Shown: positions 8,912-18,426, counted from the stretch's first letter. The stretch is DNA of 64,000 bases from JANPCX01 sp031431125 (GCA_031431125.1 JANPCX010000035.1:91100-155099); one strand, 5' to 3'. Numbers and translations are program-made. Notes: generated from the sequence alone by a model not told the origin.

Positions 8912-10476
8912 GGCACGTTGCTCGTCTGGTGGTGATTGTGGTGACCGTGTTGCGATACGGTCTGGATGAGTTAGTCTTGTCCCACTTCAAACAGCGCTGG
9001 GTGCGTGGCCTGGTGCGTGTGATCACCATTGGTCGGCGCTTGGATGCACCGCGCGGCGCCCGCTTGCGTTTGGCACTGGAACGCCTTGGGCCCATCTTCG
9101 TAAAATTTGGGCAGGTGCTGTCCACACGGCGCGATCTGATTCCCGCTGACATTGCCAACGAGTTGGCTAATCTGCAAGACAACGTTCCGCCATTTCCCGC
9201 TGCGCAAGCGCGCCAACTCATCGAAAAGGCTTACGGCCGAACCATTGAGCAGGTGTTTGCTACTTTCGAAGCCGAACCTATCGCCAGCGCGTCGATTGCC
9301 CAAGTGCATTTCGCCACCTTGAAAGACGGCCGCGAGGTGGCGGTGAAAGTGCTGCGCCCTGGCATGCTGGCGGTGATTGAGGACGACCTGTCCTTGATGC
9401 GCACCTTGGCGCACTGGGTAGAAAAACTCTTTGCCGATGGCAAACGTTTGAAACCCAAAGAAGTGGTGGCCGAGTTCGACAACTACCTGCACGACGAACT
9501 CGATCTGGTGCGCGAGGCTGCCAATGCGGCGCAGCTGCGCCGCAACATGGCCGGGCTCAACATCATCATGGTGCCCGAGATGCACTGGGACTTGTGCACC
9601 CAAACCGTTATCGTGATGGAGCGCATGAAGGGCGTGCCCATCAGCCAAACCCAGCGTTTGAAAGACGCGGGCGTGGACATTCCGAAGTTGGCCCGCGATG
9701 GCGTTACCATCTTTTTCACCCAGGTGTTCCGCGATGGTTTTTTCCATGCCGACATGCACCCGGGCAACATCCAAGTCAGCATTGCGCCTGCCACTTTCGG
9801 ACGCTACATAGCGCTGGATTTCGGCATTGTCGGTACCCTCACAGAGTTCGACAAAGAGTATCTGGCGCAAAACTTCATCGCGTTTTTTCGCCGCGACTAC
9901 AAACGCGTGGCGGAGTTGCATGTGGAGTCCGGCTGGGTACCAGCCAGTACGCGTGTCGACGAACTAGAGGGCGCGATCCGCGCCGTCTGCGAACCCCACT
10001 TTGACCGCCCGTTGAAAGACATTTCCCTCGGCCAGGTGTTGTTGCGCCTCTTCCAAACCTCGCGCCGCTTCAATGTGGAGATCCAGCCCCAACTGGTGCT
10101 GCTGCAAAAAACATTGCTCAACGTCGAGGGCTTGGGCCGCCAGCTCGATCCCGAACTCGATCTGTGGAACACGGCCAAGCCTTTCCTCGAAGACTGGATG
10201 AACAAACAAATCGGCTGGCGTGGCCTGGTTGAACGCCTGAAAAACGAAGCACCGCGTTATGTGCAACTGCTGCCCGAATTGCCGCGTTTGTTGCACCAGG
10301 CCTTGACCCGGCCAGCCACCCCTGTAGGTCTGGACAACCAGGCCTTGGAGGCGCTTCTGAAGGAGCAGAAGCGAACCAATCGCCTGCTGTATGCCGTGGT
10401 GTTTGGTGGCCTTGGATTCTTCCTCGGGGTGTTTGTGGTGCAGCTCTTGCTGCGTTCAAGGGCAATTGGCGGATGA
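8908..10476 (+). CDS. ubiB: Ubiquinone biosynthesis atypical kinase/ATPase UbiB
   Basis: 522 residues, starting in an ATGA overlap with ubiJ. It is required for coenzyme Q synthesis and belongs to the ABC1/ADCK atypical kinase family. Visible motifs are KFGQVLSTRRDLIP, the Ala-rich stretch SASIAQVHFA in place of a glycine loop, the invariant Lys in VAVKVLRPG, DMHPGNIQV, and the DFG-like LDFGIVG. The C-terminus carries two hydrophobic segments (AVVFGGLGFFLGVFVVQLLL), consistent with inner-membrane anchoring. Length is close to the E. coli protein. It is convergent with the glycosyltransferase gene. Confidence 0.95.
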   Translation: MRHVARLVVIVVTVLRYGLDELVLSHFKQRWVRGLVRVITIGRRLDAPRGARLRLALERLGPIFVKFGQVLSTRRDLIPADIANELANLQDNVPPFPAAQARQLIEKAYGRTIEQVFATFEAEPIASASIAQVHFATLKDGREVAVKVLRPGMLAVIEDDLSLMRTLAHWVEKLFADGKRLKPKEVVAEFDNYLHDELDLVREAANAAQLRRNMAGLNIIMVPEMHWDLCTQTVIVMERMKGVPISQTQRLKDAGVDIPKLARDGVTIFFTQVFRDGFFHADMHPGNIQVSIAPATFGRYIALDFGIVGTLTEFDKEYLAQNFIAFFRRDYKRVAELHVESGWVPASTRVDELEGAIRAVCEPHFDRPLKDISLGQVLLRLFQTSRRFNVEIQPQLVLLQKTLLNVEGLGRQLDPELDLWNTAKPFLEDWMNKQIGWRGLVERLKNEAPRYVQLLPELPRLLHQALTRPATPVGLDNQALEALLKEQKRTNRLLYAVVFGGLGFFLGVFVVQLLLRSRAIGG

Positions 10477-10519
10477 CGAACACCGTGTGTCTCGCTGGAT
10501 CAGCACCCGCAATCCCAAG

Positions 10520-11266
10520 TTACCGCAAAAAGTAACGCGCTACACCCTTGAGGTGCCACCCCAAATGCCGCCACTGCCTGTGGCTGGCGCGTTGGCTGTC
10601 GTGAATGATGTGGGTGGTGGTGTCCCACCACACTTTCCAGCCTTGGTGCGACAGGCGGCGCGCCAGGTCCACGTCTTCCATGTACAGAAAATAGGCCTCG
10701 TCAAAGCCGCCCACTTGCTCGAAAGCGTCGCGGCGCAGCAGCACGAAATAACCGGCTGCCCAGTCAATGTGCTGTGGCCCAGTCTGCGGGTCGTAGCTGG
10801 GTTGGCGAACACCTGTCAGTACACGCCGGGCCAGCGACCCTAGCGTGGGAAAACGGCGTGCGTTGTCTTGCAACTGGCCCTGGCTGTCATGGGCCAAGGG
10901 GGCGCAAGCGGCGACTTTGTCTTGACCCAGCGGGGCCAGCCAGGCGTCGAGGTCTAAACGGGGCAGGCGCACATCGGGGTTGAGGACCGCAAATGCAAGA
11001 CCAAGGCTGCGCTGGAAGGCGGCATTGTGGTTGGCACCGAAACCTTTTGCTTCGGGGTTGGTGATGATGTGCAGGGGCAGGGTGTTTTGAAACGACGAGA
11101 ACAGGCTGGCGTCTTCTGGCGTGTTCAGTGTCAGCAGCACCTCGAAGGACGCTCGGGGCCACTGCAACGCTTGAATATCACCCAGCAAGTCCACCACCAT
11201 GGCGCCATGACCATGGCTCACGATGGAGAGCGTGACACGGGGCCTGTGTTCTTCGGTCGACCTCAT
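10520..11266 (-). CDS. Family 2 glycosyltransferase, possibly rhamnosyltransferase
   Basis: 248 residues with a GT-A fold: TLSIVSHGHGAM at the N-terminus, AVLNPDVRLP around the metal-binding region, then WAAGYFVLLRRDAF and GGFDEAYFLYMEDVDLARR, the nucleotide-sugar and acceptor motifs typical of GT2 enzymes that use dTDP-rhamnose. It lies 24 bases downstream of rfbC, so it probably belongs to the dTDP-rhamnose operon and transfers rhamnose to a surface glycan. The acceptor is not predictable from sequence. No membrane segment is obvious. Confidence 0.8.
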   Translation of the reverse strand: MRSTEEHRPRVTLSIVSHGHGAMVVDLLGDIQALQWPRASFEVLLTLNTPEDASLFSSFQNTLPLHIITNPEAKGFGANHNAAFQRSLGLAFAVLNPDVRLPRLDLDAWLAPLGQDKVAACAPLAHDSQGQLQDNARRFPTLGSLARRVLTGVRQPSYDPQTGPQHIDWAAGYFVLLRRDAFEQVGGFDEAYFLYMEDVDLARRLSHQGWKVWWDTTTHIIHDSQRASHRQWRHLGWHLKGVARYFLR

Positions 11267-11290
11267 TCCAGCGAGATCACCGCGTGCCCG

Positions 11291-11863
11291 TCATCCCGGC
11301 AGACGCGCTTGGCGTAAGACGGGGGCTTGTGCATCTTTGTCCGCGAGTCGCGGGGCCATGCCCGAGAGTGGAGGCCACTCGATGCCGATCTCCGGGTCGT
11401 TCCACACAATCGCGCCTTCGCAGTCTTTGGCGTAAACATCGGTGGTTTTGTAGAGGAAGTGGGTGTCGTCTTCCAAGGCCATGAAGCCGTGGGCGAAACC
11501 TTCGGGTATCCAAAGTTGGTGGTTGTTTTGGGCATCGAGCAACGCACCGGCCCATTGACCGAAGGTGCTTGAGCCAGGGCGTATGTCCACAGCCACGTCG
11601 AAGGCCGCGCCCTTGACCACCCGCACCAGCTTACCCTGGGCATGCGGTGGCAACTGGTAATGCAGGCCGCGTAAGACACCTTTGGCGGAGCAAGAGTGGT
11701 TGTCTTGTACGAAAGGGCGGGGCAAGGGCAGACCCAAAGCGGTTAGCCCATCTTGAAACTTCTTCTCGTTGAAACTTTCCATGAACCAGCCGCGGTCGTC
11801 TTTGAAAACGGCGGGTTCAATGATGACCACGTCGGGCAGGCGTGTTTGAATGAAGCGCATCAA
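11291..11863 (-). CDS. rfbC: dTDP-4-dehydrorhamnose 3,5-epimerase
   Basis: 190 residues of cupin fold. It epimerises dTDP-4-keto-6-deoxyglucose, the third step to dTDP-L-rhamnose. Typical motifs are FKDDRGWFMESFNEKKF, KGVLRGLHYQ (containing the catalytic His), the conserved VDIRPGSSTFG, and WIPEGFAHGF. The start overlaps the rfbA stop as ATGA. The C-terminus (from PPLSGMAPRL) shows the usual variable tail. Confidence 0.95.
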   Translation of the reverse strand: MMRFIQTRLPDVVIIEPAVFKDDRGWFMESFNEKKFQDGLTALGLPLPRPFVQDNHSCSAKGVLRGLHYQLPPHAQGKLVRVVKGAAFDVAVDIRPGSSTFGQWAGALLDAQNNHQLWIPEGFAHGFMALEDDTHFLYKTTDVYAKDCEGAIVWNDPEIGIEWPPLSGMAPRLADKDAQAPVLRQARLPG

Positions 11864-12771
11864 TACACCTTGTCTTTGAGCATTTTCAGCAGGTACTGGC
11901 CATAGCCGTTCTTGAGCATGGGCTGGGCCAGTTTCTCGACCTGGCTGGCGCTGATCCAGCCACTGCGGTAGGCAATTTCTTCCAAACAGGCGACCTTGAG
12001 GCCTTGGCGCTTTTCGAGTGTGGCGATGAACTGGCCCGCTTCCAAAAGGCTGTCGTGGGTGCCTGTGTCCAGCCAGGCATAACCACGGCCCATGATTTCT
12101 ACGCTGAGCTGCTGCTGTTTCAGATACTGCGCGTTGACGTCGGTAATCTCTAACTCGCCACGCGCGCTGGGTTTGATGGCGGCTGCGATGTCGCAGACCT
12201 GTTCGTCGTAAAAATAAAGGCCAGTGACGGCGTAGTTGCTCTTCGGTGCCTTGGGTTTTTCTTCAATGCTGAGAGCGCGCTGCTGAGCGTCGAAGTCGAC
12301 CACGCCATAACGTTCGGGGTCGGTGACGTGGTAGGCGAAGACGCTGGCACCCGTGGTCCGGTGCGCAGCATTTCGCAGCAGGCCTTGAAAGTCGTGGCCG
12401 TAAAAAATGTTGTCGCCCAAAACCAAGGCGCTGGGCTGGCCGCCGACAAATTGACGGCCCAAGATGAAAGCCTGTGCCAAACCGTCGGGGCTGGGTTGCA
12501 CGCAGTACTGGATGTTCACGCCCCATTGCTGACCGTTTCCAAGCAAGGCTTCAAAACGCGGCGTGTCTTGCGGCGTGCTGATGAGCAGAATGTCTTTGAT
12601 GCCCGCCAACATCAACGTGGCCAAGGGGTAATAGACCATGGGCTTGTCGTACACCGGCAGCAGTTGTTTGCTGATGGCCAAGGTGGCGGGGTGCAAACGG
12701 CTGCCCGAGCCGCCAGCCAAGATGATGCCTTTGCGTGCAGGTGCAAGAGCGGGTGCGGTGGGAGTGTTCAT
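11860..12771 (-). CDS. rfbA: Glucose-1-phosphate thymidylyltransferase
   Basis: 303 residues. It joins glucose-1-phosphate and dTTP to make dTDP-glucose, the first step of the rhamnose pathway. The N-terminus has GGSGSRLHPATLAISKQLLP, with QDTPRFEALLG and LGDNIFYGHDF downstream, all hallmarks of RfbA/RmlA. Length is normal. It lies 13 bases after rfbD and overlaps rfbC by four bases, so the operon is tightly packed. Confidence 0.95.
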   Translation of the reverse strand: MNTPTAPALAPARKGIILAGGSGSRLHPATLAISKQLLPVYDKPMVYYPLATLMLAGIKDILLISTPQDTPRFEALLGNGQQWGVNIQYCVQPSPDGLAQAFILGRQFVGGQPSALVLGDNIFYGHDFQGLLRNAAHRTTGASVFAYHVTDPERYGVVDFDAQQRALSIEEKPKAPKSNYAVTGLYFYDEQVCDIAAAIKPSARGELEITDVNAQYLKQQQLSVEIMGRGYAWLDTGTHDSLLEAGQFIATLEKRQGLKVACLEEIAYRSGWISASQVEKLAQPMLKNGYGQYLLKMLKDKVY

Positions 12772-12784
12772 AGGGTGTGCGTTG

Positions 12785-13681
12785 TTAAACGAGTATTTCG
12801 GTCAGCATACGTTCCACACCAAATTGCCAAGCAGGCAAGTTCACACCGAAGGTGTTTTGCAGCTTGGTGGTGTTCATGCGTGAATTGGCGGGGCGCTGGG
12901 CGGGCGTCGGAAAGGCCGATGTCGGCACAGCAGCTACTTGGTCGGCGGCCACTTTGATGGCTTGGCCCGTAGCACGTGCAAATTCAATCACATGCTGGGC
13001 GTAACCATGCCAGTGGGTGTGGCCGGACGCGACCGCGTGGTAGGTGCCGCTGACCTCGGGGCGCTGTAATGCGGTGCGCAGCGCGAGGACAGTGAGGTCG
13101 GCCAGCAAATCGGCACCGGTGGGCGCGCCCACTTGGTCGTCGATCACGGTGAGGCGGTCGCGTTCTTTGGCCAAACGCAGCATGGTTTTGGCAAAGTTGC
13201 CGCCGCGTGCGGCGTACACCCAGCTGGTGCGAAAAATAAGGTGTTTGCAGTCACTTTGGCGAATCAAGTTTTCGCCTTCCAGTTTGGTGTGGCCGTAAAC
13301 ACTCAAAGGGCCGGTGGCATCGTCTTCCTTCCAGGGCGTTTGGCCTTGGCCGTTGAAGACGTAATCGGTGCTGTAGTGCATCAGCCAAGCGCCGCTGGCA
13401 GCCGCTTCGCGTGCCAAAACGCCAGGTGCGGTGGCATTGATGGCACGGGCCAGGTCGGGTTCGCTTTCGGCTTTGTCGACGGCGGTGTGCGCGGCGGCAT
13501 TGACGATGATGTGCGGTGCGACCGCACGTACCGTGGCCACCAAAGACTCCGGCTCCGAGAAGTCGGCGCGCAACTCGCCTGGGCTGTCAAAGTCCAGCGC
13601 GACCACCTCACCCAGCGGCGCCAGTGCGCGTTGCAGCTCCCAGCCCACTTGCCCGTTTTTGCCCAGCAGCAGAATTTTCAT
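12785..13681 (-). CDS. rfbD: dTDP-4-dehydrorhamnose reductase
   Basis: 298 residues from ATG 13681, where the Rossmann sequence MKILLLGKNGQVGWEL begins; a longer open frame upstream lacks family similarity and runs into rfbB. It performs the NADPH-dependent final step to dTDP-L-rhamnose. STDYVFNGQ, YGHTKLEGE (catalytic Tyr/Lys) and RTSWVYAARGGNFAKTM are visible. It is 22 bases downstream of rfbB. Confidence 0.95.
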   Translation of the reverse strand: MKILLLGKNGQVGWELQRALAPLGEVVALDFDSPGELRADFSEPESLVATVRAVAPHIIVNAAAHTAVDKAESEPDLARAINATAPGVLAREAAASGAWLMHYSTDYVFNGQGQTPWKEDDATGPLSVYGHTKLEGENLIRQSDCKHLIFRTSWVYAARGGNFAKTMLRLAKERDRLTVIDDQVGAPTGADLLADLTVLALRTALQRPEVSGTYHAVASGHTHWHGYAQHVIEFARATGQAIKVAADQVAAVPTSAFPTPAQRPANSRMNTTKLQNTFGVNLPAWQFGVERMLTEILV

Positions 13682-13703
13682 CTTGTCGGTTGGTGTTTGG
13701 TTG

Positions 13704-14765
13704 TCAAGGGCTGTCCGAGTACTGGGTCTTGACCCAGTCTTTGTAGGCACCGCTTTGCACGCGCGCCACCCAGTCTGCGTTCTCCAGGTACCAGCGCACG
13801 GTTTTGCGTATGCCTGTCTCAAAAGTCTCGGCGGGCCGCCAGCCAAGTTCTCTTTCCAGCTTGCGCGCATCAATGGCGTAACGGCGATCGTGACCAGGCC
13901 TGTCCTTCACATAGGTGATGAGCCGCTGGTAGGGGCCTTCGCTGCTGGGCCGCATCTCATCCAGCAGGGCACACACGGTGTGCACGATGTCGAGGTTGGG
14001 TTTTTCATTCCAGCCGCCTACGTTGTAGGTTTCACCGGGTTTGCCCTTTTCCAGCACCACCCGAATGGCGGCGCAGTGGTCTTTCACATACAACCAGTCG
14101 CGAATTTGCTGGCCGTCGCCATACACGGGCAATGGTTTTCCAGCCAGGGCGTTGACGATCATCAGAGGAATGAGTTTCTCCGGGAAGTGGTAGGGCCCGT
14201 AGTTGTTGCTGCAATTGGTGGTCAGCACCGGCAAGCCATAGGTGTGGTGCCAGGCACGAACCAAGTGGTCACTGGCCGCTTTGCTCGCTGAATAGGGGCT
14301 GTTCGGCTCGAAGGCATGGGATTCCGTGAAGGCGGGAGCGTCTTTGCTCAGCGAGCCATACACCTCGTCAGTCGAGACATGCAAGTAGCGGAAGTTTTGT
14401 TTGTCCGCGCCTTCCAGGCTCATCCAATGTTGGCGTGTGGCCTCCAGCAGGTTGAAGGTGCCTTCCACATTGGTTTTGATGAAAGCACCGGGTCCGTGGA
14501 TGCTGCGGTCGACATGGCTTTCGGCTGCAAAGTGCACCACGGCGCGGGGGCGGTGCTGTTCGAAGAGTTTTTCCAACAAGGCCGCGTCAACGATATCGCC
14601 GTGCAAAAACACATGGCGTGGGTCAGACTTCAGTGAGGCCAGGTTCTCCATGTTGCCCGCATAGGTCAGGGCATCCAAATTGAGCACAGGTTCATCATGT
14701 TGGGCCAACCAGTCGAGAACGAAGTTGGCGCCAATGAAACCGGCGCCGCCAGTGACGAGGATCAT
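13704..14765 (-). CDS. rfbB: dTDP-glucose 4,6-dehydratase
   Basis: 353 residues from ATG 14765 (MILVTGGAGFIGANF); an upstream in-frame start would add 23 residues before the Rossmann fold. It converts dTDP-glucose to the 4-keto-6-deoxy sugar with NAD. AAESHVDRSIHGP, STDEVYGSL and YSASKAASDHLVRAW contain the catalytic residues, and NNYGPYHFPEKLIP is also family-typical. It is the first gene of rfbBDAC plus glycosyltransferase. The promoter would lie in the 165-bp gap shared with the divergent helicase gene. Confidence 0.96.
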   Translation of the reverse strand: MILVTGGAGFIGANFVLDWLAQHDEPVLNLDALTYAGNMENLASLKSDPRHVFLHGDIVDAALLEKLFEQHRPRAVVHFAAESHVDRSIHGPGAFIKTNVEGTFNLLEATRQHWMSLEGADKQNFRYLHVSTDEVYGSLSKDAPAFTESHAFEPNSPYSASKAASDHLVRAWHHTYGLPVLTTNCSNNYGPYHFPEKLIPLMIVNALAGKPLPVYGDGQQIRDWLYVKDHCAAIRVVLEKGKPGETYNVGGWNEKPNLDIVHTVCALLDEMRPSSEGPYQRLITYVKDRPGHDRRYAIDARKLERELGWRPAETFETGIRKTVRWYLENADWVARVQSGAYKDWVKTQYSDSP

Positions 14766-14930
14766 GGAAGTGGAGGCCGCGGGAACAGGCCTGTAGTCAA
14801 GAGGTGGGGGGATTCTAGTGGGCCGGTTTGACACCCAGCCTAGTCCGAATGGATGGGCAAATCAGACGGTGGCGAGCATCGCCAGCCAGCCTTGCGAGGT
14901 GAAATTCCTCGACAAGACGATAATCCCCCC

Positions 14931-16415
14931 ATGACAGACACCACTTCCTTGCCCGAGCAGCCGACTTTATCTCCTGAGCCTGCGCCCCTCGTCGCCCCCC
15001 GTTTTGACACCCTGCCGCTGGATCCCAAGTTGCTGCGCGCGGTGCTGGACTCGGGCTATACCGCCATGACACCCATCCAGGCCAAGGCCATTCCCATCGT
15101 CTTGGACGGCCGTGATGTCATGGGTGCCGCCCAAACCGGCACGGGCAAAACCGCCGCGTTTTCTATTCCGCTGCTGCAGAAAATGCTCAAGCACGAAAAC
15201 GCCAGCATGTCTCCGGCTCGCCATCCTGTGCGTGCGCTGGTGATTGCGCCGACGCGGGAGTTGGCCGACCAAGTCGCCAACAACGTGAAAACCTATGCCA
15301 AACACACCAAGCTGCGCGCCGCCGTGGTGTTTGGTGGAATCGACATGAAACCCCAAACCTTGGAGTTGAAGGCGGGCGTGGAGGTGTTGATCGCGACCCC
15401 GGGCCGGCTGCTCGACCACATCGAGGCCAAGAACTGTTCACTCGGCCAGGTCGAGTATGTGGTGCTGGACGAAGCCGACCGCATGCTGGACATCGGCTTT
15501 TTGCCCGACTTGCAGCGTATCTTGAGCTACCTGCCCAAGCAGCGCCAAACCTTGCTGTTTTCGGCCACGTTTTCGCCTGAGATCAAACGCCTGGCCGAGA
15601 GTTATTTGCAAAACCCCATCTTGGTGGAAGTGGCCCGGCCCAACGCCACGGCCACCAATGTGGAGCAGCGTTTTTACAGCGTGGGTTCCGACGACAAACG
15701 TGCTGCGGTACTCAAACTCATCAAAGACCGTGCGCTCACTCAAGCCCTTGTTTTCGTGAACTCCAAATTGGGCTGCGCCCGTTTGGCTCGTTCTTTTGAG
15801 CGTGATGGCCTGAAAACCAATGCGCTGCACGGTGACAAATCCCAAGACGAACGCCTCAAGGCCCTGGAAGCTTTCAAACGCGGTGAGGTGGATGTGCTGG
15901 TGGCCACCGACGTGGCGGCGCGTGGTTTGGACATTGCCGACTTGCCCGCGGTGTTCAATTTCGATGTGCCCTTCAATGCCGAAGACTATGTCCACCGCAT
16001 CGGCCGCACCGGCCGCGCGGGTGCCTCGGGTTTGGCGGTCACCTTGGTGACACGTGATGATGCGCGTTTGGTCTCCGACATTGAAAAACTCATCAAGAAG
16101 AAAATCGACTTAGAGCCGCTGGAACTGAACGACGAACGCACGGTTCGTGAGCCCCGTCGTCGCGAAACACCGACGGCGGAAGAGGCTCCTCGGCGTTCCT
16201 CGGCACCGTCATATGCCCGGCCCTCAGCCTCTGCTGCATCGCGCGACCCGTTTTTCGACCGTCCGTACGAGCCCAGCGGCAGTGTGGCGACGGCAGTGAC
16301 GACGATTCCTGACGCGCCCACGTCTTCTGCCCGAGGCGTCTCGGCCAACATCAAGCCCAAGAAAAAAGTGGCGGCCCTGTTTGGTGCCAAACGCACCGAA
16401 GAGTCTGCGGGATAA
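14931..16415 (+). CDS. rhlE: DEAD-box RNA helicase, RhlE-like
   Basis: 494 residues from ATG 14931; upstream in-frame codons precede the conserved region without similarity. Motifs occur in order: Q motif near FDTLPLDPKLL, AQTGTGKTAAF (I), PTRELADQV (Ia), TPGRLLDH, VLDEADRMLD (II), LFSATFSPE (III), VATDVAARGLDIA (V) and HRIGRTGRAG (VI). The C-terminus is basic, then low-complexity with Ser and Arg, and ends in PKKKVAALFG, a tail common in RhlE proteins. It unwinds RNA in ribosome assembly or mRNA decay. GATAAT at 14919-14924 could be a -10 box, placing the start of transcription very close to the ATG. Confidence 0.9.
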   Translation: MTDTTSLPEQPTLSPEPAPLVAPRFDTLPLDPKLLRAVLDSGYTAMTPIQAKAIPIVLDGRDVMGAAQTGTGKTAAFSIPLLQKMLKHENASMSPARHPVRALVIAPTRELADQVANNVKTYAKHTKLRAAVVFGGIDMKPQTLELKAGVEVLIATPGRLLDHIEAKNCSLGQVEYVVLDEADRMLDIGFLPDLQRILSYLPKQRQTLLFSATFSPEIKRLAESYLQNPILVEVARPNATATNVEQRFYSVGSDDKRAAVLKLIKDRALTQALVFVNSKLGCARLARSFERDGLKTNALHGDKSQDERLKALEAFKRGEVDVLVATDVAARGLDIADLPAVFNFDVPFNAEDYVHRIGRTGRAGASGLAVTLVTRDDARLVSDIEKLIKKKIDLEPLELNDERTVREPRRRETPTAEEAPRRSSAPSYARPSASAASRDPFFDRPYEPSGSVATAVTTIPDAPTSSARGVSANIKPKKKVAALFGAKRTEESAG

Positions 16416-16436
16416 AAGGGCCCGCGGTTGCGTCGT

Positions 16437-17222
16437 TCAGGCCTCGGCTAAGAAACAAAAAACAGCGGGCGTGTCGTTCGGCAATTGCAGCGCCTGTTGC
16501 CGCCACTGCGCCACCGTGCGCGTGATTGAAAAACCGCTGGGCAAGGTCAGTCCGCAACTCACCGACAACCGGGTGCTGGGTTGCAATTGCGAAATCAAAG
16601 CAGTCCAAAGCGCGGAGTTGCGGTAGGGCGTTTCAATCAGCAACTGGGTTTGTTGCTGCCGTTTGGACAGTGTCTCCAATTCGCGCAACTTGGCTGCACG
16701 CTGGCCCTCGTTCACCGGCAAGTACCCCACAAACGCAAAACACTGGCCATGCAACCCGCTCGCCGCCAGCGCGAGCAACAAAGCGCTGGGTCCGCACAAA
16801 GCCTGTACCTCGATACCGGCCGCATGGGCCGCCTGCACCAAGGCTGCGCCAGGGTCGGCCACGGCTGGCAATCCTGCCTCCGAGATCAGCCCCAAGTCAT
16901 GACCCGCCAAAGTGGGCGCCAGCAGGGGCTTCAAGTCTTGCGGCAAGGCATTGGTTTGCCCCTTGGGTGGTCGAGGCAGTTCAACGATGCTGATGCTCTG
17001 CAAAGGCTGAACCAGCGGTACGACCTCGTTCACACGCTTGAGAAACGCACGCGTGGTCTTCGCGTTTTCAGCCACCCAGTGGGTTAACCGGGCGGCTTGT
17101 TCGATGACGGCATGCGGCAACGCGTTTTGAATGCTGGGCGCTTCGGCTTGGTCGCAGCCGAAGTCCAAGGTGTTGGGCATCAACACCAGTTTGCCCATCG
17201 GGGCGGCGGTGGTTTTGTTCAT
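16437..17222 (-). CDS. SAM-dependent methyltransferase, RsmI-related tetrapyrrole-methylase fold
   Basis: 261 residues; the start overlaps the maf stop by four bases. GLISEAGLPAVADPGA and CGPSALLLALAASGL match the RsmI-like subgroup of the tetrapyrrole methylase superfamily, as does FVGYLPV. RsmI 2'-O-methylates C1402 of 16S rRNA, but this protein has a divergent N-terminus (LVLMPNTLDFG) and is probably the paralogue often paired with maf, whose substrate is not established. A start nine codons in (MGKLVLMPN) is possible. Confidence 0.75.
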   Translation of the reverse strand: MNKTTAAPMGKLVLMPNTLDFGCDQAEAPSIQNALPHAVIEQAARLTHWVAENAKTTRAFLKRVNEVVPLVQPLQSISIVELPRPPKGQTNALPQDLKPLLAPTLAGHDLGLISEAGLPAVADPGAALVQAAHAAGIEVQALCGPSALLLALAASGLHGQCFAFVGYLPVNEGQRAAKLRELETLSKRQQQTQLLIETPYRNSALWTALISQLQPSTRLSVSCGLTLPSGFSITRTVAQWRQQALQLPNDTPAVFCFLAEA

Positions 17223-17812
17223 GGGGAGGGTGGATCTAGTGGGTCCAGACCCGCTTGCCTGAGCATGGCGCTGGTTTGAATCAAGGGCAGGCCAATCAGT
17301 GCCGTGGGGTCGTCGCAGCGGACATACTCCAGCAGCGAAATGCCCAGTCCTTCACATTTGGCGCTGCCCGCGCAGTCATAGGGGCGTTCTTGGCGCAGGT
17401 AGTTTTCAATGTGAGCGTCACTCAGCAGGCGAAACTTCACTTCCACGGTGATCAATTCCACCTCCTCGGTTTCGCGGCTGCGGCAGACCACAGCCACCGC
17501 CGTGTGAAATGTCACGGTCTGACCGCGCATGGCGCGCAACTGCGCAACGGCGTTCTCATGCGTGCCCGGTTTGCCCAGGGCGGCACCGGCCAGGTCGGCC
17601 ACTTGATCGGAACCAATGACGATCGCCTGCGGTTGTGCTTGGGCGACGTGGTGGGCTTTGAGCAAGGCCAGGCGGCGTGCCGTTTGGGCCGGTGCCTCGT
17701 CGGGCAGCGCCGCTTCATCGACCTCGGGTGCACAAACCGCAAACGGCAAACGCAGTCGCTCCAGCAGCTCTCGTCGGTAGGCTGATGTCGATGCAAGGAT
17801 GAGTTGGGGCAT
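17219..17812 (-). CDS. maf: Maf/YceF-like nucleotide pyrophosphatase
   Basis: 197 residues from ATG 17812 (MPQLILASTSAYRRELLERL), the typical Maf N-terminus; the open frame extends upstream but without similarity. The family hydrolyses non-canonical or methylated nucleoside triphosphates. EVDEAALPDE, VIGSDQVADLAG, GKPGTHENAVAQL and YDCAGSAKCEGLG are conserved motifs, the last two suggesting the YceF (m7GTP) subgroup. It is divergent from yceD and coupled to the methyltransferase gene. Confidence 0.88.
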   Translation of the reverse strand: MPQLILASTSAYRRELLERLRLPFAVCAPEVDEAALPDEAPAQTARRLALLKAHHVAQAQPQAIVIGSDQVADLAGAALGKPGTHENAVAQLRAMRGQTVTFHTAVAVVCRSRETEEVELITVEVKFRLLSDAHIENYLRQERPYDCAGSAKCEGLGISLLEYVRCDDPTALIGLPLIQTSAMLRQAGLDPLDPPSP

Positions 17813-17877
17813 GAGGATCGGAGTTTTGTTGCGGGTTGGCAGCGGCACTGCATTGTCCAGGAACGTACACTTTGCCC

Positions 17878-18426
17878 ATGAAATCTCGACACTTTGACCC
17901 TTTGCATTTGGACGTGGAAGCTTTTGCGCGCGACGGCGCAAGCCTGGAAGGCACGTGGCCTTTGATTCAGTTGGAGCGCCTGAGCGCCTGTGCAGCCCCT
18001 GAAGAAGCGGTGCAGCCCGAAGAGCTGCTCACATGGCAAATTCAAGGCGAGTTGCGCAATACGCGCGGCAATGACGCGGAGATCTGGCTGGTGATGCGGG
18101 CCCAAACCGAACTGTCCATGACCTGCCAACGGTGCTTGAAGCCGGTTCGTTTCCCGGTGAAGGTGGTGCAAAGCCTCCGATTTGTTCAAGGTGAAGACGC
18201 TGCAGCCGCTTTGGATGCCGAGAGCGATGACGATGTGCTGGCCCTGAGCCGGTCCTTGGATGCTCGGGCACTGCTGGAGGACGAACTCCTGTTGGCCCTG
18301 CCCCTCGTGCCCAAACATGAACGCTGCCCCGAGCCCCTGCCTGTGGCGGCGCCCATCCTTGTGGACGAAACCAGGCCCAATCCGTTTGCCGCTTTGGCGG
18401 GTTGGAAAGTCGGGGAACCTGACTGA
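17878..18426 (+). CDS. yceD: YceD/DUF177 large-subunit rRNA accumulation protein
   Basis: 182 residues from ATG 17878. The central CQRCLKPVRFPV with paired Cys and the acidic C-terminal half (DAESDDDVLALSRS, ALLEDELLLALPL) are the DUF177 signature. In E. coli YceD is linked to 23S rRNA accumulation and is co-transcribed with rpmF, as the order here implies. The C-terminal NPFAALAGWK closes the conserved block. Confidence 0.9.
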   Translation: MKSRHFDPLHLDVEAFARDGASLEGTWPLIQLERLSACAAPEEAVQPEELLTWQIQGELRNTRGNDAEIWLVMRAQTELSMTCQRCLKPVRFPVKVVQSLRFVQGEDAAAALDAESDDDVLALSRSLDARALLEDELLLALPLVPKHERCPEPLPVAAPILVDETRPNPFAALAGWKVGEPD

